Shown: positions 7,935-15,921, numbered from the stretch's first letter. The stretch: DNA of 16,570 bases from Candidatus Aminicenantes bacterium UBA4085 (GCA_002383325.1 DFYJ01000134.1:4763-21332); one strand, 5' to 3'. Program-made: numbers and translations. The notes: generated from the letters alone by a model not told the origin.

Positions 7935-8678
7935 TTAGAAGCTCCTCGCGTGCATCAGGATGGCAACGGCGCTGAGAGCCGCGGTCTCCGCCCGCAGGAT
8001 ATTGGGACCGAGGCTGACAGGCTCGTAGCCCGCCTTCGTCGCAGCCTCCAGCTCCTGGACGGCGAACCCTCCCTCAGGGCCTACCAGCAGGGTCCAGGCG
8101 TCGAGGTCGGGACTCTGGGGCATGGGAACATCGGCCAGGACTTCCTTGAACAGGCGACCGCCATGCTCGGCCAGGATGACCTTGGGTTCCGGCCGCGTTT
8201 CGGAGAGAAAGGCGGCCAGCGGGATCGGCGGCTCCAAGCCGGGCACACGGCCGCTCTTGCACTGTTTGGCCGCGGCCAGGGCGACCTGCCGCCAGCGTCC
8301 GATCTTCCGCTCCTCCGACCCTTCCAAGCGGACCACGGTCCGCGAGGCCAGAACGGGGCGCAGGACGGCAACTCCCCATTCCACCGCTCCGGAGACGACA
8401 TCGTCCCAAGCCTTGGCCTTCAGCATCCCCTGAGCCAGGGTGATGCACGGCCCCGACCGGCCGGGAGGGATGCGGCGGCCCAGGGACAAGCGGGTCCGCT
8501 CCGGGCCGACCGACTCCACCCGGGCTTGAACCTTGCCGCCCTCCTCGTCGAAGAGCCAGACCTCCTGGCCGGGGCGGATCCGGGCCACACGGCCCAGATG
8601 GTGGTGCTCGGGGCCTTCCAGGAGGCAGTCGGTCCCGGCCAGCCGGGCCTTCTCAAGGAAAAACAGGTTCGCGGTCAC
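7935..8678 (-). CDS. rsmE: 16S rRNA (uracil-1498-N3)-methyltransferase
   Basis: A 247-residue SPOUT-class methyltransferase that makes m3U1498 in 16S rRNA of the 30S subunit using S-adenosylmethionine. The N-terminal PUA-like part contains [24 protein letters not shown] (21-44). The C-terminal trefoil knot carries LLVGPEGGF (197-205) and [11 protein letters not shown] (223-233), the diagnostic SAM-binding motifs. Length is typical. The start codon is GTG at 8678, supported by AAGGA at 8685-8689 with a 6-nt spacer. It overlaps the dnaJ stop as GTGA (8675-8678). rsmE directly after dnaJ is a common arrangement in HrcA-type heat-shock operons, for example in Firmicutes. Confidence 0.96.
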   Translation of the reverse strand: MTANLFFLEKARLAGTDCLLEGPEHHHLGRVARIRPGQEVWLFDEEGGKVQARVESVGPERTRLSLGRRIPPGRSGPCITLAQGMLKAKAWDDVVSGAVEWGVAVLRPVLASRTVVRLEGSEERKIGRWRQVALAAAKQCKSGRVPGLEPPIPLAAFLSETRPEPKVILAEHGGRLFKEVLADVPMPQSPDLDAWTLLVGPEGGFAVQELEAATKAGYEPVSLGPNILRAETAALSAVAILMHARSF

Positions 8679-9811
8679 CGCTCATCCTTGGCCGCGGCCG
8701 GCTTGGCCTTCCGCACGGCCTCGGGATCCATCGTTTCGAGGGACTCGCGCCGCAAGGCCGCCAGCTGCTTGAGCAGGGATTTCTCCTCCCGGCTCAGGTC
8801 CGACGGGGTCTGGACCTGGATCCGGACGAAGAGGTCGCCGGGACGACGGCTGTTCAGCTCGCGCACACCCTGCCCCTTGATCCGGAAGATCGAGCCTGAC
8901 TGGGTTCCCGGGGGTATCTTGAGCTTTTCGGAGGCTCCCCCGAGAAGGGGCACTTCCAAGCTGAGACCGAGCGCCGCCTGGGCGAAGGTCAGGGCCACCT
9001 CACAGGACAGGTGGGCGTCCTGACGAGTGAAGAAATCGTGCGGCCGTATGCGGATGCCCACAAAGAGATCCCCGTTGGGAGCGCCGCGTTCGCCCGCCTC
9101 GCCCTCACCGGTCAGCCGCAGCCGCGTCCCCGTGTCGATGCCGGCCGGGATGCGGACCCGAAGGTCTTTCTTGGCCCGCTTGACCCCGCTGCCGCGGCAG
9201 TCCTCGCAAGGCGAGGCGATGATCTCCCCCTCGCCCCGGCATCGGGAGCAGGTCTCGGTCATGACGAAGAAGCCCTTCTGATGGCGGGTTTTGCCGCGTC
9301 CGCCGCAGGCCGGGCAGGAGGTCTTGTGCGTGCCCGGCTTGAGCCCGGAGCCGCGGCAGGATAGACAGGACTCAGCCCGATCGAGGGCGATATCCTTCTC
9401 CGTTCCGGCCGCCGCCTCCTCCAGGCTGACCTCGATTTCCAGGGCCAGGTCCTGGCCGCGGGCCTGAGCCCGGCCCCGACGGCCGCCGAAGAGGTCGCCC
9501 AAGCCGAAATTGAAGCCGAAGAAGTTGCCCAGGATGTCCTCGAAGTCCTCGAACATCGAGGAATTGAAACCCTGAAAGCTCTCTCCGCGCAGGCCCTCAT
9601 GTCCGTATCGGTCGAAGGCGGCCCGCTTCTCCGGATCACCCAGGACGCTGTAAGCTTCGGCCGCCTCCTTGAAGCGATCCTCGGCGGCCTTGTCCCCGGG
9701 ATTGCGGTCGGGGTGGTCGCGCAGGGCCGCCTTTCGGAAAGCCTTCTTGATCTCGTCGGCGCCCGCCTGACGGGGGACGCCCAGGACTTCATAGTAATCG
9801 CGTTTGGTCAT
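8675..9811 (-). CDS. dnaJ: Chaperone protein DnaJ (type I Hsp40)
   Basis: A complete 378-residue Hsp40 co-chaperone that delivers unfolded clients to DnaK and stimulates its ATPase. It has the J domain (1-70) with HPD at 33-35, a Gly/Phe-rich linker (about 73-112), and all four zinc-binding CxxCxGxG repeats from C149: [24 protein letters not shown] and CEDCRGSG. The C-terminal substrate-binding domains follow. The open frame continues upstream to 9904, but I chose ATG 9811 because [12 protein letters not shown] is the classic DnaJ start and GGAAG lies 7 nt upstream. This start lies inside the end of dnaK, with a 23-base overlap in a different frame. Its own end overlaps rsmE by 4 bases. Confidence 0.97.
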   Translation of the reverse strand: MTKRDYYEVLGVPRQAGADEIKKAFRKAALRDHPDRNPGDKAAEDRFKEAAEAYSVLGDPEKRAAFDRYGHEGLRGESFQGFNSSMFEDFEDILGNFFGFNFGLGDLFGGRRGRAQARGQDLALEIEVSLEEAAAGTEKDIALDRAESCLSCRGSGLKPGTHKTSCPACGGRGKTRHQKGFFVMTETCSRCRGEGEIIASPCEDCRGSGVKRAKKDLRVRIPAGIDTGTRLRLTGEGEAGERGAPNGDLFVGIRIRPHDFFTRQDAHLSCEVALTFAQAALGLSLEVPLLGGASEKLKIPPGTQSGSIFRIKGQGVRELNSRRPGDLFVRIQVQTPSDLSREEKSLLKQLAALRRESLETMDPEAVRKAKPAAAKDER

Positions 9812-11375
9812 CGTTTGTCTTCCGGGCCGCAACCCGCTCCATGATCTCCTTCTTTTGCGCTCCCGACAGCCCCGCCGCCGGCTCAACGACCATCTTCTGC
9901 TCACGGCCCGAGGCCGTATCGCGGGCCGAGACCCGGACCATGCCGTTGGCGTCGATCTCGAAGGTCACATCGATCTGGGGGATTCCGGCGCCGGCCGGGG
10001 CGATCCCGACCAGATCGAACATGCCCAGCGAGGCGTTTTCGCCGGCCATGGGGCTCTCCCCCTGCAGGACATGGATGCGCACCCGCCTCTGCCCGTCCTC
10101 GACCGTCGTGAAGGGTTTGGTCTTGCGGACGGGCAGGGTGGAGTTCTTGTCGATGATCCTCTCGAAGCCGCCCCGCTCCGTCTCGATGCCCAGCGACAGC
10201 GAGGTCACGTCCAGGAGCAGGACGATTTCGGACATCTCCCCGGCCAAGATGCCGGCCTGGATGGCGGCGCCCAGGGCCACCCCTTCGTCCGGGTTGAGAT
10301 GGTCGTCAGGCGTCCGGCCGAAGAAATCCGCCGCCCGGCGGCGCAGCAGCGGCATGCGGGTCTGTCCGCCGACCAGGAGGACCGTCTCGACCTCGTCCGG
10401 CCGCAGGCCGGCCTCACCCAGGACCCGCCTTATGATCGGGAAGGCCTTCTCGACCAAGTCCCCCGTCAGCTCCTCGAGCAAGGGCCGGGTCAGGGTCCGT
10501 CGCAGGTGACGGGAGCCGGACGGGGCGGAGGCCAGAAACGGCAGATTGACCTCGGACTCGTGGGTGAAGGACAGCTCGCGCTTGGCCTTCTCGGCCGCCT
10601 CCTTGATCCGCTGCAGGGCGTACTTGTCGCGGCTGAGATCCTCCTGCGTCTCCTTGCGGAATTCCTCCAGGATCCAGTCGACCAGCCGCTGATCGAAATC
10701 CTCGCCGCCGAGATAGGAATCGCCGGCCGTGGCCAGAACGTGAAAGACGCCGTCGCTGATTTCGAGGAGAGTGACGTCGAAGGTCCCGCCGCCCATGTCG
10801 AAGACGGCCACCCGGCCGGTCCTCCGGCGGTGCAGACCGTAGGCCAGGCTGGCCGCCGTCGGCTCGTTGATGATCCGCAGGACGTCCAGCCCGGCCAGGA
10901 TCGCCGCATCCTTGGTCGCCTGGCGCTGGTTGTCGTCGAAGTGGGCCGGCACGGTGATCACGGCCTCCCGCACGGCCGTCCCGAAAAAGGTCTCGGCGCT
11001 TTTCTTAAGATAGCCCAGAACGAGGGCCGCGACTTCCTGGGGGGTGACCGGCCGCTCCCCGACCTGGATCAGGACGTCGCCGTTGGCGGCTTCGGCCAAG
11101 GCGTACGGCAGGCGGTGCCGCGCCTCCTGGACACGAGCCGAGCGGAACTTCTGGCCGATCAGCCGCTTGACGGCGAACAGGGTCCGCTCCGGATTGGTCA
11201 GAGCCTGGCGCAGGGCCAGGTTCCCGACCAGGGTCTCCCCCGCCGACGTCAGGCAGACCATCGAGGGCGTCGTCTGAGCGCCTTCCAGGTTGGGGATGAC
11301 CACCGCTCCGCCTTCGACCATTCCGGCCAGGCAGGAGTAGGTTGTGCCCAGGTCGATGCCGATCCGCGGCTCCAT
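9789..11375 (-). CDS. dnaK: Hsp70 chaperone DnaK, short form lacking most of the lid
   Basis: A 528-residue Hsp70, against about 610-640 for typical DnaK. The nucleotide-binding domain is intact: [10 protein letters not shown] (7-16), [12 protein letters not shown] (169-180), [15 protein letters not shown] (191-205) and [11 protein letters not shown] (332-342). The interdomain linker VLLLD is at 385-389. The beta-sandwich substrate domain runs to about residue 497. The protein ends about 30 residues later, at the start of the helical region, so the roughly 110-residue lid is absent. The last codons, for TNDDQTRLL, are the first codons of dnaJ read in another frame, and no lid-coding remnant lies between the genes. 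I chose the ATG at 11375 because it precedes the conserved first strand and has AGGAAGGA 5 nt upstream. grpE ends one base before it. Confidence 0.95.
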   Translation of the reverse strand: MEPRIGIDLGTTYSCLAGMVEGGAVVIPNLEGAQTTPSMVCLTSAGETLVGNLALRQALTNPERTLFAVKRLIGQKFRSARVQEARHRLPYALAEAANGDVLIQVGERPVTPQEVAALVLGYLKKSAETFFGTAVREAVITVPAHFDDNQRQATKDAAILAGLDVLRIINEPTAASLAYGLHRRRTGRVAVFDMGGGTFDVTLLEISDGVFHVLATAGDSYLGGEDFDQRLVDWILEEFRKETQEDLSRDKYALQRIKEAAEKAKRELSFTHESEVNLPFLASAPSGSRHLRRTLTRPLLEELTGDLVEKAFPIIRRVLGEAGLRPDEVETVLLVGGQTRMPLLRRRAADFFGRTPDDHLNPDEGVALGAAIQAGILAGEMSEIVLLLDVTSLSLGIETERGGFERIIDKNSTLPVRKTKPFTTVEDGQRRVRIHVLQGESPMAGENASLGMFDLVGIAPAGAGIPQIDVTFEIDANGMVRVSARDTASGREQKMVVEPAAGLSGAQKKEIMERVAARKTNDDQTRLL

Positions 11376-11376
11376 G

Positions 11377-11991
11377 TCAGTCCTTCCTGGGAACCAGAAC
11401 CTTGACCAAGGCCGGACGCAGGAGGCGGTCATGCAGGCGATAGCCCCTCTGCAGCTCCTCGGCCACCCGCGGCTCGTCCGTTTCGGCCGACTCGACCGTG
11501 ACGATGGCCTGCTGGATGGCGGGATCGAAGAGATCGCTCCCGGCTTCGATCGGCGTCACCCCACGCTTGCACAGGAAGTCGAGCATCTGCTTGTGGATGA
11601 GCCCGATGCCCTCCCGGAAAGCTTCCGGGTCGGCCTCATCGCCCGAGGCCAGGGCCCGCTCGAAGTTGTCGACGACCGTCAGAAGCTCCTTGAGGAGATC
11701 GGACAGGGCGTATTGGTAATGCTCGGACTTCTCCCGGTCCAGCCGCTTGCGCTGGTTGTCCATCTCGGCCGCCGTTCGAAGGTACCGGTCCTTGAGCAGG
11801 GCGATCTCGCGCCGCGCCTCCTCGAGATCCTCGGCATGCCGCTTGCGCCCGTGGCGGCCGGCCTCGAATTCTCCGGCCGGCTTCTCGGGATCGGCCTCCG
11901 TCGGCTCCGGGACCTCGGGCTCCGCCGCTGGCGGAAATTCAACAGGCTCCGCGGCGCTTCCCGGTTTGCGGTCGTCTTCTTGGCTCGACAT
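11377..11991 (-). CDS. grpE: Nucleotide exchange factor GrpE
   Basis: A 204-residue GrpE that releases ADP from DnaK as a homodimer. An acidic, Pro/Glu-rich disordered N-terminus (about 1-60) leads into the long dimerisation coiled coil, about 63-110 (EIALLKDRYLRTAAEMDNQRKRLDREK). The C-terminal beta domain contains GLIHKQMLDFLCKRGV and the characteristic ending GYRLHDRLLRPALVKV. The length is normal. A TGAGG sequence overlapping the hrcA stop serves as ribosome site about 10 nt before the ATG. It lies 12 nt after hrcA and one base before dnaK, so these genes are almost certainly co-translated from one mRNA. Confidence 0.97.
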   Translation of the reverse strand: MSSQEDDRKPGSAAEPVEFPPAAEPEVPEPTEADPEKPAGEFEAGRHGRKRHAEDLEEARREIALLKDRYLRTAAEMDNQRKRLDREKSEHYQYALSDLLKELLTVVDNFERALASGDEADPEAFREGIGLIHKQMLDFLCKRGVTPIEAGSDLFDPAIQQAIVTVESAETDEPRVAEELQRGYRLHDRLLRPALVKVLVPRKD

Positions 11992-12003
11992 TCTGGTTTG
12001 ACC

Positions 12004-13050
12004 TCAAGAGAATTTTCGACTGATCGTCCGGCTCAGCTTGGCGGCCACACGGTCGACCAGGGGGATGATCTTCTGATAAGGCAGCCGCTTGGGCCCGATG
12101 ATCCCGAGCGTGCCCAGGACCTGGTTTTCGTCCCCGTAGGGCGACAGGATGAGCGTGCATTCAGAGATCTGGGGCGCGTTGGCCTCGTCGCCGATCAGAA
12201 CCTTGACCCGGTCCAGGGCGATGAAGTCCGAGAGCAGGCGGGCCAGGGACGCCTTCTCCTCGAAATTGCGCAGGAGGTCGCGCAGGACGCCCTGCTCGGC
12301 TTCCTCGAACTTGCCGACCAGGCGGGAGGCGCCCTGGACGATCAGGGGCGGTTCGCTGTCCTCCTGGGCCACCGAGGCCTCCAGCAGTGACATCAGCCGC
12401 GCGTACGCCTGGTCGAACTGGGATTTGGCTCGCGGCAGATCCCGCAGCAGGAAGTCGCGGACCGTGGTCAAGCTCTTTCCGGCGAAGCTCTGGTTGATAT
12501 ACTGCGAGGCGCGGTCCAGCTCGGCCTGGGTGAAGTAAACCCGGGCCGGGACGATCTCGGTCAGGACCATGTTGAAGGTCGTGACCAGGATGACCATGAC
12601 CTTGGCTTCGCCGATCTTGACGAAGCGCAGGTGCTGAAAGTTGATCCGCGAGACCCGGGGCGAGAGGACGAAGCCGACGCTGTCGGATCCGTCGGCCAGG
12701 ATCCGCGAGGCCCCGTCGAGCAGAGCGTTGAAGTCCCCCGGCCGGGCGGCCAAATCCTCGACCGGCGGGCCCGGCTCCTCCTGGCTTCGGGACCTGTTCT
12801 CGAGCAGGGCCTTGACATAGAAGCGCAGGCCCTGGTCGGTCGGGACGCGGCCGGCCGAGGCATGCGGCTGGGCGAGGTAGCCCATCTGCTCCAGCTTGAC
12901 CATGATGTTGCGGATCGTGGCGGGCGAATCATCCGAGACCCCCCGGCCGTGGACGGCTCCGGAGGAGACGGCTTGGCCGGACCTCAGGTAGACCTCGACG
13001 ATCGTCCGCAGGACGAGGCGGTCCTTATCGCGCAGGCCGGATTGAGGCAT
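12004..13050 (-). CDS. hrcA: Heat-inducible transcription repressor HrcA
   Basis: A 348-residue HrcA, the repressor of chaperone operons that binds the CIRCE inverted repeat and needs GroEL to stay folded. The N-terminal winged helix-turn-helix (about 8-80) contains SSGAVHGRGVSDDSPATIRNIMVKLEQMGYL and the hallmark PHASAGRVPTDQGLRFYV. The GAF-like dimerisation part has VLILV-type strands and ends ILSPYGDENQVLGTLGIIGPKRLPYQKIIPLVD. The open frame extends far upstream, but I chose ATG 13050 because it gives the family-standard MPQSGLRDKDRLVLRTIVEVYL start. No strong Shine-Dalgarno precedes it. A perfect TATAAT lies 15 nt upstream. It is the first gene of the heat-shock operon and probably represses its own promoter. 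Confidence 0.96.
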   Translation of the reverse strand: MPQSGLRDKDRLVLRTIVEVYLRSGQAVSSGAVHGRGVSDDSPATIRNIMVKLEQMGYLAQPHASAGRVPTDQGLRFYVKALLENRSRSQEEPGPPVEDLAARPGDFNALLDGASRILADGSDSVGFVLSPRVSRINFQHLRFVKIGEAKVMVILVTTFNMVLTEIVPARVYFTQAELDRASQYINQSFAGKSLTTVRDFLLRDLPRAKSQFDQAYARLMSLLEASVAQEDSEPPLIVQGASRLVGKFEEAEQGVLRDLLRNFEEKASLARLLSDFIALDRVKVLIGDEANAPQISECTLILSPYGDENQVLGTLGIIGPKRLPYQKIIPLVDRVAAKLSRTISRKFS

Positions 13051-13065
13051 CGGGATTCGAGGCTC

Positions 13066-13094
13066 ATTATAGTCGGGGATCAAGCGATGCGCAA
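13066..13094 (-). promoter_or_regulatory. Candidate sigma70-type promoter of hrcA operon
   Basis: On the minus strand TTGCGC (13089-13094) lies exactly 17 bases from a perfect TATAAT (13066-13071). The predicted transcript starts near 13059, giving a leader of about 9 nt before the hrcA ATG. It sits in the 86-base gap between the saccharopine dehydrogenase stop and hrcA. The -10 box is strong and the -35 box matches only the TTG half. Confidence 0.5.
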
Positions 13095-13101
13095 ACCGCT
13101 T
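13082..13101. repeat. Short inverted repeat over the hrcA -35 box
   Basis: AAGCG (13082-13086) and CGCTT (13097-13101) are 5-base inverted arms separated by 10 bases, flanking the -35 element of the candidate hrcA promoter. The spacing resembles an operator, but the arms are short and unlike CIRCE (TTAGCACTC-N9-GAGTGCTAA). Chance occurrence is quite possible. Confidence 0.2.
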
Positions 13102-13136
13102 CGTCCCGTCCCGTCCGCCGGAAAGCGCGGCGCGCC

Positions 13137-14462
13137 TCAGGCGGTCCCCGACCGCTCCTCGCGGAAAGCGATGCCCCGCCGGGCCAGGTCGGCCAGGATC
13201 GGCCCGTAAATCTCGGGCTGCACGGGAACGAGCACGCCGCGGCTGCGGAGCTTTCCGTCGAGCAGAAGCCCGGCCGCCGCCGCCGCCGGCAGCCCGACCG
13301 TGCGCGACATCGAGGAGTCGCCGTCCGGCTGTCCGTAATCGACCAAGGTCGAGACGACGCGTTCGAGGCCGCCCGTCCGGGTGCGGACCTCGAGGACATG
13401 CCGGAGAAGGATCATGTCCCTCTCCCCCGGCCGGTATCGGAGGCGGCCCAGCATCAGCCGCTCCAAGACATCGAGCGGCGATCCGTTCTCCATCCCGAGG
13501 GGCTCGTCCCCGAACAGCCCCAGCCAGGCCATCCGCTCCAGCACATCCGACTCCGGCGGGGTCTCCAAGCGGGCCGCCGCCGCGGTCCTCGCGTCGATTC
13601 CGGACGGGGATCCGGCCAGGGCCAGAGTCAGGTCCCGGGCGCTCCATCCGGCCAGGCGGCGATCCTCCCGGCCGAGATATCCGAGGGCGGCCAGGGCCTT
13701 CAAGGTCCGGCACCAGCCGGGATAGCGGTAGGTTCCTCTGAACATCGTCCGGGCCCCGGCGATGCCGTAGAGATCGAGATACGGCAGGGAGTTGCGGTTC
13801 GGATAGGCTTCCAGGCGGCCGAGGCCGGGCACGGTCTGGATTTCGAAATGGTCGAAGAGATCGCCGCCCGGGATATAGACTTCCCGGCCGTCCTTGAGGT
13901 AGCGGGCCTCGTTGGTCCCGGCCAGGAGGACGCCGCGCGGCGACCAGGAGAACTTGTATCCGAAAGGATTGTCGTTGGCCTCGGGAGCAGGCAGGCCTCC
14001 ACAAAAGGAGGTAAAGCCCATGATCGTCCCGCCGTCCGCCTGGGCGGCATGGATGAGCCGCATGGCTTCCATGTGATCGATGCCGGGATCCAGGCCGACC
14101 TCGTTGATCAAGGCCACGTCGGCCCTGCGCGCCTCCTCGTCCAGGGCCCGCATGGCCTCGCTGACATAGGACGTGGTGACCATGTGCTTGCCGCGCCGCA
14201 GGCAGGCTCGGGCCACCACGGGGTGAAAGGCATAAGGCACGAGGCTGGCCACCAGGTCGGCTCCGGCCACCTCGATTTCCAGGGCCGCTTGGTCCCGCAG
14301 ATCGAGTCCGAAGGAGGAGGCCCGGGGGTGAGATCCGGCCAGGGCGGCTGCCTTGTCGGGCTCCAGATCGCCGACTCGAATACGAACGTTGTCCCGCTCC
14401 AGCAGGGCGCGGATGAAAGGCCCGGCTACAAAGCCGGCGCCGAGGACGAGGATATCAGGCAT
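13137..14462 (-). CDS. Saccharopine dehydrogenase (glutamate-forming), SDH half of AASS
   Basis: A 441-residue dehydrogenase that should oxidise saccharopine to L-glutamate and 2-aminoadipate 6-semialdehyde. The Rossmann motif GAGFVAGPFI lies at 8-17. Conserved family blocks follow: SLVPYAFHPVVARACLRRGKHMVTTSYVS (73-101), NEVGLDPGIDHMEAM (120-134) and SFCGGLPAPEANDNPFGYKFSWSPRGVL (152-179). They match the C-terminal half of eukaryotic AASS/LKR-SDH and yeast Lys9. The start ATG at 14462 has GGAGG with a 6-nt spacer (cctcc at 14469-14473 on the plus strand). It overlaps the end of the LKR gene by 8 bases, strongly suggesting coupled translation and a shared pathway. Direction in vivo (lysine breakdown or Lys9-like synthesis) is not visible. 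The LKR partner argues for breakdown. Confidence 0.92.
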   Translation of the reverse strand: MPDILVLGAGFVAGPFIRALLERDNVRIRVGDLEPDKAAALAGSHPRASSFGLDLRDQAALEIEVAGADLVASLVPYAFHPVVARACLRRGKHMVTTSYVSEAMRALDEEARRADVALINEVGLDPGIDHMEAMRLIHAAQADGGTIMGFTSFCGGLPAPEANDNPFGYKFSWSPRGVLLAGTNEARYLKDGREVYIPGGDLFDHFEIQTVPGLGRLEAYPNRNSLPYLDLYGIAGARTMFRGTYRYPGWCRTLKALAALGYLGREDRRLAGWSARDLTLALAGSPSGIDARTAAAARLETPPESDVLERMAWLGLFGDEPLGMENGSPLDVLERLMLGRLRYRPGERDMILLRHVLEVRTRTGGLERVVSTLVDYGQPDGDSSMSRTVGLPAAAAAGLLLDGKLRSRGVLVPVQPEIYGPILADLARRGIAFREERSGTA

Positions 14463-15798
14463 GATGGTCCTCCGGGAGGGATTCCCGGTCCAGGAATTCC
14501 CGCAAGTAGGCGAAGGTCGGGGTCAGGCGGCCGCGGCACAGGATCATGGCCCGCCGCAGGGGCGCGGGAAGATCGGCCCCGCCCTCGTCGCGGCTGAAGT
14601 CGGCCTTGGCCAGGGCCGGCAGGAAGGCCTTCAGGGCCTGACTGAAGAAGACCGACGATTCCAGGGGAATCTCGGCCGGGAGGTTGTCCACGGCCATGAT
14701 GGCCGGCCCCCGGCCTTCGAATCCCGAGCGGGCGGTATCCGTGACCGGATCGTAGACAAAGACGGGATCGGCCGGGTCGGTTGAGCGCAGGGTAGCCTCC
14801 ACACCGCCTTCGACATCGCAGGAGATGTCGCCGACAACCCGCAGGCGGGGCTGACCGGGCGCGGCAAAGAGCTCCTTCAGGAAGCCTTTGCTGAGGAAGC
14901 GGGGGTAGGCCGGGGCCCAATAGATGCCGTTCAGCAGCAGCGTCAGATGCGGCAGGTAGGCCTCCAGAAGCGGCTCGTAGGCGGCCGGGCTCTCGTAGTA
15001 GTCCTTGAGCGCGAACAGCCGCCGCGGGCTGCGCGGACGGACCAAATGCTCCTCCCTAAAGACGGTCTTGTAGACCCGGTGGGCGGAATAGTTCTTTTGC
15101 CTCAGGAAGGACCCGAACCGCTCCGGCGGCACTTCCTCCATGGGCAGGAGATCGAAGATCTCTTGGGCGCCCTGGGAGACGTGGCCGTACCCGGTGAAGC
15201 CGCAGATGAACGGGACGAGGGCCTCAGGCAGTCCATCCGTGCGGATGGCGTGGGCGGCCTCGGCGATCTCCTCCTTGGCCTCGACCAGGCTGGTATAGTG
15301 GTAGGTCTGGAGAAGGCCGGAAAAGGGGCTGGACGTTCCCTCGGCCTCCAGCTTCCGGCCGAGGGCCCAGAGGGTGTCCACCATCCCGGCCTGGCCGGCC
15401 TGGCGGCCGAAGAACAGCAGACGGCGGTTCTGCTCATCGGTGATCTTCTCGTAGTCGAGCAGGGTGCAGCCAAGCTCCATCAGGCGGCGGAGCATGGGCA
15501 TGTTGTGGGCTTGACCCTTGATGGTATGGGAGAAGAAGAGATAGGTCTTCCCTTCCTCGAGCAGCGGGATGGGAATCTCCTTGACCGCCAGGACAACCGA
15601 ACAAGGCGACAGGCTCTCCTCCACCGGCACGCCCTCCATGCGGTAATCTTCGTCGCGGAAAATGCGGATGGCGGACGGCTGCACGATGAAGCTCAGGCCC
15701 TGCTCCTGGCGGAGATCGCGCATGTGGCTGGGGATGAGAGGAACGCGGCGCTCCCAGCGATTCTTGTCCTCGCGCCGGACTCCGATGACGTTGGACAT
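14455..15798 (-). CDS. Lysine-ketoglutarate reductase (saccharopine-forming), LKR half of AASS
   Basis: A 447-residue enzyme like the N-terminal half of eukaryotic AASS, which reductively condenses lysine with 2-oxoglutarate to saccharopine. The alanine-dehydrogenase/transhydrogenase-type N-terminus starts GVRREDKNRWERRVPLIPSHM (6-26). Family blocks include YLFFSHTIKGQAHNMPMLRRL (86-106), FFGRQAGQAGMVDTLWALG (129-147) and the dinucleotide-binding GFTGYGHVSQGAQEIFDLL (200-218), comparable to GxGNVSxGAQ of AASS. Length fits one half of the fused enzyme. The ATG at 15798 is supported by AAGGA with a 7-nt spacer. It is the first gene of a two-gene operon with SDH, divergent from cysS. A member of the related alanine dehydrogenase family is much less likely, given the AASS-specific blocks. 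Confidence 0.9.
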   Translation of the reverse strand: MSNVIGVRREDKNRWERRVPLIPSHMRDLRQEQGLSFIVQPSAIRIFRDEDYRMEGVPVEESLSPCSVVLAVKEIPIPLLEEGKTYLFFSHTIKGQAHNMPMLRRLMELGCTLLDYEKITDEQNRRLLFFGRQAGQAGMVDTLWALGRKLEAEGTSSPFSGLLQTYHYTSLVEAKEEIAEAAHAIRTDGLPEALVPFICGFTGYGHVSQGAQEIFDLLPMEEVPPERFGSFLRQKNYSAHRVYKTVFREEHLVRPRSPRRLFALKDYYESPAAYEPLLEAYLPHLTLLLNGIYWAPAYPRFLSKGFLKELFAAPGQPRLRVVGDISCDVEGGVEATLRSTDPADPVFVYDPVTDTARSGFEGRGPAIMAVDNLPAEIPLESSVFFSQALKAFLPALAKADFSRDEGGADLPAPLRRAMILCRGRLTPTFAYLREFLDRESLPEDHHA

Positions 15799-15805
15799 GT
15801 TGGCT

Positions 15806-15810
15806 TCCTT
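15806..15810 (-). promoter_or_regulatory. Ribosome binding site of the LKR gene
   Basis: AAGGA on the minus strand, 7 nt before the ATG at 15798. It fixes the start of the first lysine-catabolism gene. Confidence 0.75.
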
Positions 15811-15845
15811 AGGTCCTGTTCGGACGAGTGAACGGCTTAGAGCGG

Positions 15846-15875
15846 ATTATGACATATCGGAACGCGTTCCGACAA
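15846..15875 (-). promoter_or_regulatory. Candidate promoter of the LKR-SDH operon
   Basis: On the minus strand TTGTCG (15870-15875) lies 18 bases from CATAAT (15846-15851). These are good partial matches to a sigma70 promoter. The predicted start near 15839 gives a leader of about 41 nt with a normal Shine-Dalgarno. The spacer is filled by a perfect palindrome at 15857-15872, which overlaps the edge of the -35 box. Confidence 0.5.
15857..15872. promoter_or_regulatory. Perfect 16-bp palindrome, probable repressor operator
   Basis: TCGGAACGCGTTCCGA reads identically on both strands with no central spacer. It lies in the 123-base intergenic region between the divergent LKR and cysS genes. It covers the spacer and the edge of the -35 box of the LKR promoter, a classic position for a dimeric repressor of LacI or TetR type. 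No regulator gene is seen in the window, so the protein is unknown. Confidence 0.6.
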
Positions 15876-15883
15876 GGCCGGGC

Positions 15884-15912
15884 TTCCCTTTTTCCTGATG
15901 CCTTCTTATAAT
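15884..15912 (+). promoter_or_regulatory. Candidate cysS promoter
   Basis: A perfect TATAAT at 15907-15912 with a weak -35 (TTCCCT, 15884-15889) at 17-base spacing. The transcript would begin near 15919, only about 3 nt before the cysS ATG, implying a leaderless or nearly leaderless message. If so, GAGG at 15913-15916 would not be on the mRNA and a further upstream promoter may exist. Confidence 0.4.
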
Positions 15913-15921
15913 GAGGCCGCC

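Noticed and set aside
13050..13085. CTTGAT followed by CCCC before hrcA as a sigma32 heat-shock promoter.
   Set aside because: The CCCC directly follows CTTGAT. No CCCCATnT-like box occurs at the required 13-14 base spacing, and a better TATAAT promoter overlaps it.
13051..13136. Possible intrinsic terminator after the saccharopine dehydrogenase gene.
   Set aside because: Only 4-base GC stems were found and no T-run. Nothing supports a defined terminator.
15799..15845. Lysine riboswitch in the LKR leader.
   Set aside because: The leader is only about 41 nt, far too short for the L-box fold. Only a small GTTC/GAAC repeat is present.
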